Source of the DNA: JAKQDH01 sp029558835
Lineage (GTDB): Bacteria; Planctomycetota; Phycisphaerae; UBA1845
Direction: 5' to 3'
DNA length: 64,000 nucleotides
NCBI GenBank assembly: GCA_035356615.1
Contig: DAOQSN010000012.1
Span: forward strand, 49,576-113,575
Shown: piece by piece, positions 24,785-32,854 of the stretch
How the letters are laid out: each line of letters starts with the position of its first letter
How positions within the stretch are numbered: the first letter of the stretch is position 1
Made by a program: the position numbers and the translations under genes
The notes under the pieces: model-generated
Database searches by the model: none
Seen by the model: the letters and a program-made list of their open reading frames with translations, nothing else
Told to the model about the DNA's origin: nothing

Positions 24785-26995
24785 CTACGACGCCGTCCGA
24801 CAGACAATCCACTCGTTCGCAATCTTGTTCATGGCCTCGATCGCCTCCTTGAAGCCCACGTAATCCGCGGCCGGGATGAGGTGGTTCTTCAAGGTGAACT
24901 CGAAGCGATAGGTCAGCTTGTTGCCGTCGCTCGACGGCTCGAACTTCAGGGCCGCGGAGCCGGAATCGAGCGTCTTCGCCTCCGGCAGGTGCTCGACGGT
25001 CCAGCCCGGCGGCAACTGCACGGTCTCCTCGTAGCTGATCAGCCGCGTGGCGCGCATCCGCATGCCGAACTTACGTTCCTTGGCACTGACGTCATAGGAG
25101 AAATCAGGCATCAGGAAACTTGCCAGCGGGTGCGACATGAGCGGGAGGCGGAACAGCCGCAGCTTGTCGGCCCCGGCGGCGTACCGATCGGCCGTCACCT
25201 GCATCTTCACTTCGGTATCGCGGGAGTAGTCATACGGGTCGGTGAAGCTGAGGGTCTGCAACGTGGCGTTGGGGGCGATGTTCAGCACGTGCTCGAAGCC
25301 GGCCTTCTGCTCCGGCTTGGTGAAACGCTCGGCGCTGCGTCGCAGGTAGGTGCAGGCGTAGCCCTTCAGGTCCATGCGAATGTCGGTCGTAAGCTTCCCG
25401 TCGGCGCTCAGCGTGGTTGCCGCCCGCGCCCCGATGCTGTTGTACTCCGGCGGGAAGTACGGCGACTGCGTGAGCCCCTGCCCCTCGGGTGTGCCATAGA
25501 CCAGGTGCTGCAGAGCTTCACGGCTCGACCACAGCTCCCGGCTCAACGGCGACCAGGTGGGGTCCAGGATGCGGAAGGTCCCGTCCTGGTTACGCATGAC
25601 GGTGACGGTGTGATTGAACTGATCGGCGGGAATCTCCTCCACCCGCGAGCCGGCCATCGTCAGCGCCGGGTACACCTCATGCCCCAGCACGCGGAGCATC
25701 GTGACCAGCATGCCCGCCTTGTCCTTGCACACGCCGCCCAGGTCGCGGAGCGTCTCGATGCCGGTGTGCAGGGTGAATCCCTCGCGCGGGCCGCGACTGG
25801 TGCCGTAATACCGCACGTTGTCGGCCACCCAGTGCAGGCAGGCGGCGATCTTCTCCTCGTCGGTCTTGAGCCCGGCGGTGACTTCCGCGACTTTCGCCTT
25901 GACCGCGTCGTCCGCGTCGAATTGCGGCTCGTTCACCTCGTAGAACCACCGCGACTTCGTCTCCCAGTCCGGCACGGTGGCCATCACGACCTTGGCCACG
26001 CAGTCATCCAACGCCACGCCGTGCGGTTCGCCCTTGTGGGCCGGGATGTTCTCATCCCAGAACGTATACACGTGGTAGTCGCCGCTGAACCACAGCGATG
26101 TATTCACTTTCGCGTTGTAGACTTGGTACTGGACCGGCTTGTCCTTGGGCATGTGGACCGCGTAACGCTTGTTGATGATCGGGTAACCGCCCTGGAACAA
26201 CGTCGTCTCGTACCAGTGCCCGGGCATGGGGGGTTCAAGCGTCTCGCCGCCCGGCCCCGTCAGTGCCGGCGCCGCGGCCGCCAGGCCCGCCGCGCCTCCT
26301 TCTTCCGCCAGGTACGCGATGTTGAACCCGATCTTGCTGATGCGGATTTCCAGGGCATCGCCGACCTCGGCGCGCGGCAGGCCCAGCACATGCTGCTGAT
26401 TGCCCCAGTAGATGGCTGACTGCGGCGCCGGTTGCGTGACGACCTTGGAGACGTCAACGTCCTCCACCTTCCCATCCTTGCGATGGATGCGCACCGCGCG
26501 GATGGTCACGCGGTTGGTGGCGGGGTCGAACTCCTGGCGGAGCACGGCCTGGCCGCGCGTGCCCGCGTCGGTGAGGACCTTGATGACCTGACAGCTCTCC
26601 GTGGTGGCCAGGCCGCTGGCCTGCACGTAGACGTCCGCCTCGTCCAGGACATAGACGAGAGCGGCGTTGTCATACGCGGCCGCATCGCCCGCGCTCGCCA
26701 GCATCTTCGTGATGTCCTCGTCGGTTGCCGGTCGCGGCGGCCCCGCCCAGGCGGAACCCGCCAACACCCCGATCACCAACAGCCCCAAGCAACTCCGCAG
26801 GAGAGACCACCCGGCACCCGGCCGTGGGTGGCATGGCCAAACGCAGCGCCGCCATGCCCTCCCGGAGGAGTGCCCGCACGCCGCACCGGCATGCCGGCGC
26901 TCGCCCGCAGCGAGCTTGGGCATGCCACCCTGGCGTCCCCTTGGTGTGGTTCCACGGAGCCCTCGTTGTGTCTGCTGCCTCGCTACCTCGATCAT
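24785..26995 (-). CDS. Secreted DUF3857/transglutaminase-like protein with intact catalytic Cys
   Basis: A protein of up to 736 residues. A signal peptide (LLRSCLGLLVIGVLAGSAWA) lies near residues 66-85 if the ATG at 26995 is used. A DUF3857 domain follows. The transglutaminase-like core has Cys423 in GGVCKDKAGMLVTML, His in FNHTVTVM and Asp in RILDPTW, the Cys-His-Asp triad. The C-terminal part is DUF3858-like. The start is uncertain. The ATG at 26995 has GAGG eight bases upstream, but codons after it translate a family A repeat (26826-26933). The true start may instead be a non-ATG codon just before the signal peptide. The paralogue at 22797 lacks the Cys. Probable role: a periplasmic protease or protein cross-linker; not proven. 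Confidence 0.8.
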   Translation of the reverse strand: MIEVARQQTQRGLRGTTPRGRQGGMPKLAAGERRHAGAACGHSSGRAWRRCVWPCHPRPGAGWSLLRSCLGLLVIGVLAGSAWAGPPRPATDEDITKMLASAGDAAAYDNAALVYVLDEADVYVQASGLATTESCQVIKVLTDAGTRGQAVLRQEFDPATNRVTIRAVRIHRKDGKVEDVDVSKVVTQPAPQSAIYWGNQQHVLGLPRAEVGDALEIRISKIGFNIAYLAEEGGAAGLAAAAPALTGPGGETLEPPMPGHWYETTLFQGGYPIINKRYAVHMPKDKPVQYQVYNAKVNTSLWFSGDYHVYTFWDENIPAHKGEPHGVALDDCVAKVVMATVPDWETKSRWFYEVNEPQFDADDAVKAKVAEVTAGLKTDEEKIAACLHWVADNVRYYGTSRGPREGFTLHTGIETLRDLGGVCKDKAGMLVTMLRVLGHEVYPALTMAGSRVEEIPADQFNHTVTVMRNQDGTFRILDPTWSPLSRELWSSREALQHLVYGTPEGQGLTQSPYFPPEYNSIGARAATTLSADGKLTTDIRMDLKGYACTYLRRSAERFTKPEQKAGFEHVLNIAPNATLQTLSFTDPYDYSRDTEVKMQVTADRYAAGADKLRLFRLPLMSHPLASFLMPDFSYDVSAKERKFGMRMRATRLISYEETVQLPPGWTVEHLPEAKTLDSGSAALKFEPSSDGNKLTYRFEFTLKNHLIPAADYVGFKEAIEAMNKIANEWIVCRTAS
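26826..26933 (+). repeat. Dispersed palindromic element, family A, copy 3
   Basis: GGGTGGCATGGCCAAACGC ... GGCATGCCGGCGCTCGCC ... GAGCTTGGGCATGCCACCC, in the same orientation as copy 4 and opposite to copies 1-2. It lies inside the 5' part of the reading frame of the transglutaminase-like gene, upstream of its signal peptide. A short shared flank (GTGGTTCCA) follows about 10 bases further right, as beside copy 4. Confidence 0.88.
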
Positions 26996-27820
26996 GCGCT
27001 AGCCCTCAAATACCTGGTTCCAACGCAGCGTCCCGCATCCGACTGCCGCGTGCGCCGTGACCCCATAGAGGCCGCCCGCCCCCTTCCCGCACGCGGCGGT
27101 AGACGGGTTAATGTAGCCTCCTTGTGTGGTTCTTACCAGACGGGAGCGACAAGTCCCTACGATGTTCAGACCCCTCTCCCTCCAAGGGAGAGGGGCAGGG
27201 GTGAGGGTCGAGGCGCCAGGGCCCCGCACGCGAGTCCGAAGTATGCGTGCCCGCGACCGCCGCCGCGCATGTGCTTCAGCCTCCTTGCTCTCGACGGAGT
27301 GTCCGCGCTTGGCAGCGCCGCACCGCTGAGCGTCACACCGGCTGCATCCCTGCCCAGCGTCCGACGGGCTTCGTCCGCCCGCCGGGACCAGAAGCGAAGG
27401 AAAGCTGGCTGCTTCCCAGGGACTTCAGTGCGTGTTTAGCGTGCTGTGCGCTGGGCGTTGCGGTCCGGACGGTGCGTGCGGCCTCCGGGAGAACGGGGAA
27501 ATGAGCGGGGTAGTCCCACCCCCAGGGCCTGGAAGGCAACGGTCGTGCGCCCTCCGGACGAGCTTGCGAATGCCCCCTGGCTTGGAACTGACGTGCCGTG
27601 GGCGGGAAACCGACGTGCCGCGGGCGGGAAACCGACGTCCTCCTCCGCCCGGAGGGCGCGCGGTGGTTGCCAGGGACTTCGAGTCCCCGGGAAGCCGGCT
27701 TCCTTCTCTCTGTTCTTCTTATGTTCGTCCGCCCGGCAAACGAGCCTCGTCAGGACCGCACCATTCATCCCGCCGCACGCCATACACGTACACCGCCGCG
27801 GACCGGCAGCGCGACTGCGC
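26996..27820. other. Intergenic region with short repeats
   Basis: About 825 bases without a supportable gene. It contains a hairpin of the CCCCTCTCCCTCC/GGGAGAGGGG type at about 27171-27206. A 22-bp unit (GACGTGCCGTGGGCGGGAAA plus two bases) is directly repeated at 27590 and 27612. Open frames here are Arg/Ser/Pro-rich shadows. Confidence 0.65.
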
Positions 27821-28651
27821 TCACATCGCCGGCAGCAGCAGGCCGGGACGCAGCCACTCGCACAGCCAGATCACCACCGGCGGCAGGAAGATGCCCGGCA
27901 GCAGGTCTGCGACGGGGATGCGCTTGATCTCGAGGATCATCAGGGCGGTCGCCAGCAGAATCACGCCGCCCACGACGTTCATCATCGCCAGCGACACCTC
28001 GGGCAGGCGGTCGGCGCCGAAGCCGGCGAGCAGCGCCAGCCCGCCCTGGAAGACCAGCACCGTCACCACGCTGGCGAGCACGCCCCACCCCAGCGAGGAG
28101 GCCAAGGCGACCGCGCAGAATCCATCCAGCATGGCCTTGATGTACAGGTAGCTCGGATCACCCTGCGCTCCATTACGCAGACAGCCCAGCAGCGTGAGCG
28201 GTCCGACGCAGAAGATGACGCTGGCCGAGAGGAACCCTTCCGCGAACGCCCTGCCGCGGCCGGCCGTGGCAGCATCGGTGCCGCCCCCTTCCGCGTGGTT
28301 CCCGGGGGAACTCAGGTGCTCGTGGATCCAGCGCCCCGCACCCTCGATGCGGGCGTGAATTCGTAGCGCCGTCCCGATCAGCGCCCCCACCAGCAGCGAC
28401 CCGATCATCACGAGCGCCAGACGGGCACCATACGTCTGCGGGGCGTCCACGCGCGGCGCGAACTTCGCCACCGTCTGCCCGAAGACGATCACCCCGGCAT
28501 CCACGCCGAGGGTGATGGTGATGAGGCCGAGGCACGCCAGCACGATCGTGCGGTAGCGTTCCGGCAGCCGCCCGGCCGCCAGCACGCCGACCACGGCACC
28601 CACCGCAACCGTGATGACATTGACGATCGTGCCGTTGAACATGGACCACAT
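27821..28651 (-). CDS. DUF554 family membrane protein
   Basis: A 276-residue integral membrane protein with about seven hydrophobic segments. The family signature runs through FNGTIVNVITVAVGAVVGVL, LGLITITLGVDAGVIVFGQT, EGFLSASVIFCVGPLTLLG, KAMLDGFCAVALASSLGWGV and VVGGVILLATALMILEIKRI. DUF554 (YdfK-like) proteins are possible transporters with unknown substrate. The ATG at 28651 (MWSMFNG) is chosen; an alternative is 28642. The longer frame upstream is not conserved. It ends about 210 bases before the hairpin repeat that borders the next upstream gene. Confidence 0.87.
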   Translation of the reverse strand: MWSMFNGTIVNVITVAVGAVVGVLAAGRLPERYRTIVLACLGLITITLGVDAGVIVFGQTVAKFAPRVDAPQTYGARLALVMIGSLLVGALIGTALRIHARIEGAGRWIHEHLSSPGNHAEGGGTDAATAGRGRAFAEGFLSASVIFCVGPLTLLGCLRNGAQGDPSYLYIKAMLDGFCAVALASSLGWGVLASVVTVLVFQGGLALLAGFGADRLPEVSLAMMNVVGGVILLATALMILEIKRIPVADLLPGIFLPPVVIWLCEWLRPGLLLPAM

Positions 28652-28794
28652 CGACGAGGGCTCCCACGACAGACAAAGGTGCAGGCGAATGCCCGGCCTC
28701 CGCGTAGCGTCGGCCCCCCGTGGCCGACGTGAGGGGTCCGAGGCGTCATCGACTACCACGTCGCCCACGAGGGGGCGAGGCCACGTACCCCGCT

Positions 28795-28882
28795 GAATGC
28801 AGAATGATGAATGCAGAATCCAGAAATGCGTGCGCCGCCACGCATGTCCCTTTCTGCATTCTCACTTCTGCATTCTGCATTC
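28795..28882. repeat. AT-richer inverted-repeat element, family B, copy 1
   Basis: The left arm (GAATGCAGAATGATGAATGC...CCAGAAATGCG) and right arm (CGCATGTCCC...CTGCATTCTGCATTC) pair into an ~88-base hairpin. It overlaps the last codons of the gene ending at 28862. A relative lies at 39746-39833. Confidence 0.85.
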
Positions 28883-30754
28883 GCCCTGCTGCCGCCTTCT
28901 TACTCCGTCCCGCAGCGTACCCAGGCGTTGCCGCAAGGTGTGCCGCTCGGTAACTAACCTCCGCGCCGCGTCGAGCCGGGCCTGCCGGCTCGCATCGGAC
29001 GCGAGCAGACGACGCACCTGCCCCACGAGATCGCGTGCGTTGCGGTACAGGTGCAGGTGATCGGCCAGTTCCGCCGGCCCCGGATACAGCGAAGCAAGAG
29101 CCGCCTGCGGCGCCCGACACACCACCGGGACACCGGCATACACCGCGTCCAGCGCGGTCTCGACGGCCTCCTCGGACGCCCAGGGCAGCACCACCAGCCG
29201 CGCCCGATCGAACACGCGCTGCAGACCTGCGCCCGTCGGCACCGGCCCGCGCCAGGCCACCCGCGGCAAATCGAGCTTGTCCCAGTTGGTTCCCCAAAGC
29301 TCGACCACCACATCCAGACGAGCGAGCCCCTCGACGGCTTGCCGGGCACAGGCCGCCGGGAGGATGCGCTCACCCAGCAGACGCTCAAACTGCGCGCGCG
29401 TCTGAGCTTCAGGCACGGGGAAGCCGCTGGTCTTCTCCGCGCGGTGCAGAAGATCACCGATGTTCGCGTCGAAGCAGGCCTCCCCGGCCTCGGCCACCAC
29501 CTGTTGCAGCGCCTGATAGAGCATGCGCTGGGTCGGCAGCGTCACGCCCGCGGCTTCCGGTCCCACCGACGGCAGGTCCGCAAGCACAACGACGCCCGCG
29601 GCCGCCTCCTCAGCGCCCGCGGGCACGCCCACCGGGCGAACTTCGGCACCGCCGCCCACGTCCCCTGCACCCTCGGCCGCTACGTCCAACAGTTCGATGC
29701 ACTCCGCGGGCACGCCGGCGGCTGCCAGGAGGTCGCGCTGCCGGATCGACCCAGCCCACGCGGTATCCACCGCGCGCCATTCCTGCGGACCGCGTGCCAC
29801 CGGATCCGCCCCCGCTCCATACCAGGTCGCCAGCGGCAAGTCCGGCGGGAGCAGTTCTCGCAAAGCACCTGGCATCGAGTTCACCAGCAGCACCAGATCG
29901 GCCTGCGCGTCCATAATCGCCTTCAACCGCGCCCACACGTGGGCGTGCTCGGGGCGGTCCGGCAGACACACCACCGCCGGCCAATGCACGGCCGCCAGCG
30001 CCCGCTCGATACGCCGCGCCTGGGCCGCCGAGCGTGAACGGGCATCGGTGCTCACGACGACCACCCGCGGCGCGTCAGGCAGCGGCCGGCGACGCGGCTG
30101 CCCGCGTAGAGCGGCCGCCAGGGTCTCCACGGCGTGGTGCTGATATCGCACCACCGCGGCCCCCGTAATCTCCAGTTGATGCTGAAGATGAGCCAACTCA
30201 GCGGTTGGGCGTTGCGGCACCGGCACCAGCTTCTCGGGGAATTCGTAGCCGGGATGGGCCTGAAAGAACGACACGAACGCCGCCTCGAGGTCCGCTCCGG
30301 TCAGCAGAACGATCCGCCCCGCTTCGATACCGTCGGCCAAGTCGTGCAGGTGCAGGGCCAGCTTGATGAGCAGGGGATCGGGCTCGGCGATGAAGAGCGC
30401 ACAGGGTGGCGGCAGGTAGTGCAGGAGGATGGCCGCCTCCGCGCCGGTGAGCACGCCGGGTAGTGTTGCGCTGCCGGGTTCCAGGCGGAAGCGTCCGGCC
30501 AGGGCCTCCGCGCTCACCGTCGGCATGGAGGAACGGCCGAGCCAGACCGCCTTGCCGTCGCTTCCCGGTAGCCGTGCGGTGGGCGTCCCATCGCGGCCGG
30601 TCACCCATTCGACGCCCGCAGGCACCCGGGCCGCGGAAACCTGGGCCGCCACCTCGGGTTGCCGCCGGGCCAGGGCCGCCAAGTTTCGTTCGTAGCAACA
30701 AGACGAGACAGGTTCGTTCTTTCCGGGCGCTTGCACGTGCGTCACCGTCGGCAT
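28862..30754 (-). CDS. Glycosyltransferase-like protein (CgeB/GT1-type C-terminal half)
   Basis: A 630-residue cytoplasmic protein. The last ~200 residues resemble CgeB-type glycosyltransferases: DVVVELWGTNWDKL, ARLVVLPWASEEAVETALDA and VYAGVPVVCRAPQAALASLY, with the usual spectrum of a retaining GT-B donor site. The N-terminal half has AILLHYLPPPCALFIAEPDP and PRVVVVSTDARS, suggesting a second Rossmann-like domain like those in motility or flagellin-glycosylation proteins. The middle is Ala/Gly-rich. It starts at the ATG 30754 (MPTVTHVQAP). The C-terminus (RRRQQGECRMQK) is encoded by the AT-rich hairpin repeat, so the original end may have been changed. Activity and acceptor are unknown. Confidence 0.68.
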   Translation of the reverse strand: MPTVTHVQAPGKNEPVSSCCYERNLAALARRQPEVAAQVSAARVPAGVEWVTGRDGTPTARLPGSDGKAVWLGRSSMPTVSAEALAGRFRLEPGSATLPGVLTGAEAAILLHYLPPPCALFIAEPDPLLIKLALHLHDLADGIEAGRIVLLTGADLEAAFVSFFQAHPGYEFPEKLVPVPQRPTAELAHLQHQLEITGAAVVRYQHHAVETLAAALRGQPRRRPLPDAPRVVVVSTDARSRSAAQARRIERALAAVHWPAVVCLPDRPEHAHVWARLKAIMDAQADLVLLVNSMPGALRELLPPDLPLATWYGAGADPVARGPQEWRAVDTAWAGSIRQRDLLAAAGVPAECIELLDVAAEGAGDVGGGAEVRPVGVPAGAEEAAAGVVVLADLPSVGPEAAGVTLPTQRMLYQALQQVVAEAGEACFDANIGDLLHRAEKTSGFPVPEAQTRAQFERLLGERILPAACARQAVEGLARLDVVVELWGTNWDKLDLPRVAWRGPVPTGAGLQRVFDRARLVVLPWASEEAVETALDAVYAGVPVVCRAPQAALASLYPGPAELADHLHLYRNARDLVGQVRRLLASDASRQARLDAARRLVTERHTLRQRLGTLRDGVRRRQQGECRMQK

Positions 30755-30795
30755 CGCCTGCCACCCACCGCCGAAAACGTACCTGGCCCGCACTC

Positions 30796-30975
30796 TCAGC
30801 CATGCAGAACCGGCGTGTGCACCCGGAAGTACGCCATCACCACCAGGAACCCGATCCAGCCGACCCAAAGTACCGCGGTTACCACCAGCGGCCAACGCGG
30901 CAGCGGCGGTGCATTCCCTGCGGGGACATCCGGGTCCGTCCAGTTGATTCGTGGTTGCTTGGGTGTCTCACTCAT
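30796..30975 (-). CDS. Small single-pass membrane protein
   Basis: 59 residues from the ATG at 30975, with AAGG upstream; nine more bases would reach the ATG at 30984. A short hydrophilic part (MSETPKQPRINWTDPDVPAG) precedes one clear membrane helix (WPLVVTAVLWVGWIGFLVVM) and a short tail (AYFRVHTPVLHG). It lies between the DUF1573 gene (83 bases) and the glycosyltransferase-like gene (41 bases) on the same strand. Very short but well formed, with good spacing and helix. Function unknown; similar tiny proteins with a WTDPDVP-type N-terminus are common in planctomycetes as far as I recall, but this was not checked. Confidence 0.65.
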   Translation of the reverse strand: MSETPKQPRINWTDPDVPAGNAPPLPRWPLVVTAVLWVGWIGFLVVMAYFRVHTPVLHG

Positions 30976-31058
30976 GGGGACCATCCTTCCACGACGCGTC
31001 GGGACCGCGCCAGCGATGCCTGCGACGCTCCTGGCGCGCTTGCCTTACCCACCCTCCG

Positions 31059-32495
31059 TTACTCCGGCACCACGATCGTCACCGGTACCTCGAGACGCTC
31101 CGCGTCCTTGATGTTCGTCTGCACGACGAGAGTCGCCTCATGCCTGCCAGCCGCGACCTTTCCCACCAGCCGCACGTTCAGGTAACGCAGGTGAGGCTGT
31201 GATTCCGGCGTCAGCGGCTCCTGTTCGACCTGGACGGCCGCATTGGCGCAAGTCGCGGAGGCAACCTCCAGCGCCTCGCGCGGATCGGCCAGCAGCTTGA
31301 CGCGGCGCTGGGTGCCTGCGGGCGTACCATCCTGACGCAGGAGGACCAACTGCGGCTCCACGTCAACGAGCGGCATGATGATCCCGAAGACGGGGACCTG
31401 GATGAGGGGCTGGTCGATGCTGCTGGTACGCACCGTCATCAGCGTGCCGAACGGACCGGGCTTGGCATCCTGCCGGATGCGCGGCGTCACCAGGTACTCC
31501 ACGCGCGGGAGGCGGTTCTGCGCCATCTCGACGGTCGTCTCCAGCAGCGGACCCGCCTCCACCCCGAGGATATCGAACGGGCTCTTGTCGGTCGAGGCGA
31601 TGCGGACCGGCTCGAGGCTCTGACCGCGCAGCAGACGCTGGCGAGCGGCATACGGGTTAATGACCACGGGGTTGACGATCAGGTCACCGACGATCTCCCC
31701 ACGCAACATCACCTTGTGTTGACGTTCCCAGGTTCGCGGGGCACCCGCAGGCTCACCCGCACCGTCCGACGGACCAGTCACCGTCAGGTGCAGGACGGCC
31801 ACGCCCGACACATTGCCCAGAGGCGCATCGTCGGCCACCTGAAACCTGACCCGCTGCCCTGGAAGTTGCCCCTGGGGAGCCGGCTCGATCCGGTAGGCCA
31901 GGGGTACCGCGGACTCGAAGGTGATCTTCGCCACTTGCACCGTGTAACCCGCTTCCGGCGGGAAGACGTCCAGCGCCTGCGTTACCGCTTGTCCCCGACG
32001 CACTTGCTGGACCATCAGCGCACTGCGCGGGTTGACCTCGTAAAGTGCCTTGACCTCGGCGTTGAACGTCAGAACCAGCTTGGGTTCCTGCGGGTCATTG
32101 CTGTAGACCGTCACCGTCTTGCGCTCGGTGCCCCGGCGCCCGGTGGTGTCGAACTCCGCCTTCAGCTCCAGCGTACGGCCCGATGGCAGCGTCTTCTGTT
32201 CATCCGTCAACTGAACAAGGGTACAGCCGCAGCTCGCCTGGGTCTTCTCGATCACCAGATCGGCAGTGCCCTCGTTGCGGAGCACCCAGGTGGCCGTCTT
32301 CTTATCGCCGGCGTAGATCAGGCCCAGCTCCACGATGCGCTCCGCGACCACCAGCTTCGGCGCCTGCTCGACCGGTTGCTCGGGGGGCGGCGTCGGGGGC
32401 AGTTGCGCCAACCCCACGCCTACGCCGACCCACGTCACCCCCATCGCCACAGCCAGCAACCGCGCCTTCGCAATCCACCGCATGATGCGTAACAC
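31059..32495 (-). CDS. Secreted DUF1573-domain protein
   Basis: A 478-residue exported protein. A hydrophobic signal (KARLLAVAMGVTWVGVGVGL) ends at AQ. The DUF1573 domain (about residues 45-140) shows the hallmark ELGLIYAGDKKTATWVLRNE, DLVIEKTQASCGCT and GTERKTVTVYSNDPQEPKL. Two further Ig-like beta stretches follow, ending in TLVVQTNIKDAERLEVPVTI. The start is GTG at 32495 (VLRIMRW), because a perfect AAGGAGGT lies eight bases upstream (32504-32511); the ATG at 32483 lacks this. DUF1573 domains occur widely in secreted planctomycete proteins, role unknown. A second DUF1573 protein is at 49507, fused to thioredoxin. Confidence 0.85.
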   Translation of the reverse strand: MLRIMRWIAKARLLAVAMGVTWVGVGVGLAQLPPTPPPEQPVEQAPKLVVAERIVELGLIYAGDKKTATWVLRNEGTADLVIEKTQASCGCTLVQLTDEQKTLPSGRTLELKAEFDTTGRRGTERKTVTVYSNDPQEPKLVLTFNAEVKALYEVNPRSALMVQQVRRGQAVTQALDVFPPEAGYTVQVAKITFESAVPLAYRIEPAPQGQLPGQRVRFQVADDAPLGNVSGVAVLHLTVTGPSDGAGEPAGAPRTWERQHKVMLRGEIVGDLIVNPVVINPYAARQRLLRGQSLEPVRIASTDKSPFDILGVEAGPLLETTVEMAQNRLPRVEYLVTPRIRQDAKPGPFGTLMTVRTSSIDQPLIQVPVFGIIMPLVDVEPQLVLLRQDGTPAGTQRRVKLLADPREALEVASATCANAAVQVEQEPLTPESQPHLRYLNVRLVGKVAAGRHEATLVVQTNIKDAERLEVPVTIVVPE

Positions 32496-32854
32496 TGCGG
32501 AACACCTCCTTCTGCAGCTCACCGGCGGCAGTGCCTACCGCCCACACCGCCACTGCCCGCACAGTTTCCTGCGCCGGCCAAGAGTCCGCAACCCACCGCC
32601 GCCGACCCCGTCAGCGGGCCGTCAGCCAACGTTCTCCGAATCAACGGGGGCGCCAGGTCCTTTGGACCTGGGGGACGGGTGGCCCAGGTCCTGTGGACCT
32701 GGGGCCCTGCCGAACGCCGCGCCTTGTGTCACCGCGTAACCAGCACTGCACCGCCCCCTCACCTCCGCCCGGCTGACCACCTACTCCCGTGGCGAGCGAC
32801 CCAAGTGCGGACGCACGCCCCGCGTGGTGGCCGGGTGGTGACATGGAGCTGGGT
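32496..32854. other. Intergenic region with two tandem hairpins
   Basis: No gene is supported apart from the leader of the DUF1573 gene. CCAGGTCC/GGACCTGG (32653-32671) and CCCAGGTCC/GGACCTGGG (32683-32703) are adjacent small hairpins. They lie downstream of the large secreted protein, which ends at 32855 on the minus strand, so they may help terminate it. Confidence 0.7.
32504..32511 (-). promoter_or_regulatory. Strong Shine-Dalgarno deciding the DUF1573 start
   Basis: AAGGAGGT on the minus strand, eight bases before GTG 32495, selects that codon over the in-frame ATG codons at 32522 and 32483. Confidence 0.85.

Noticed and set aside
27432..28366. Plus-strand open frames across the gap and DUF554 gene
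   Set aside because: They run antisense to a conserved membrane protein and through repeats, with no domain or ribosome-binding site.
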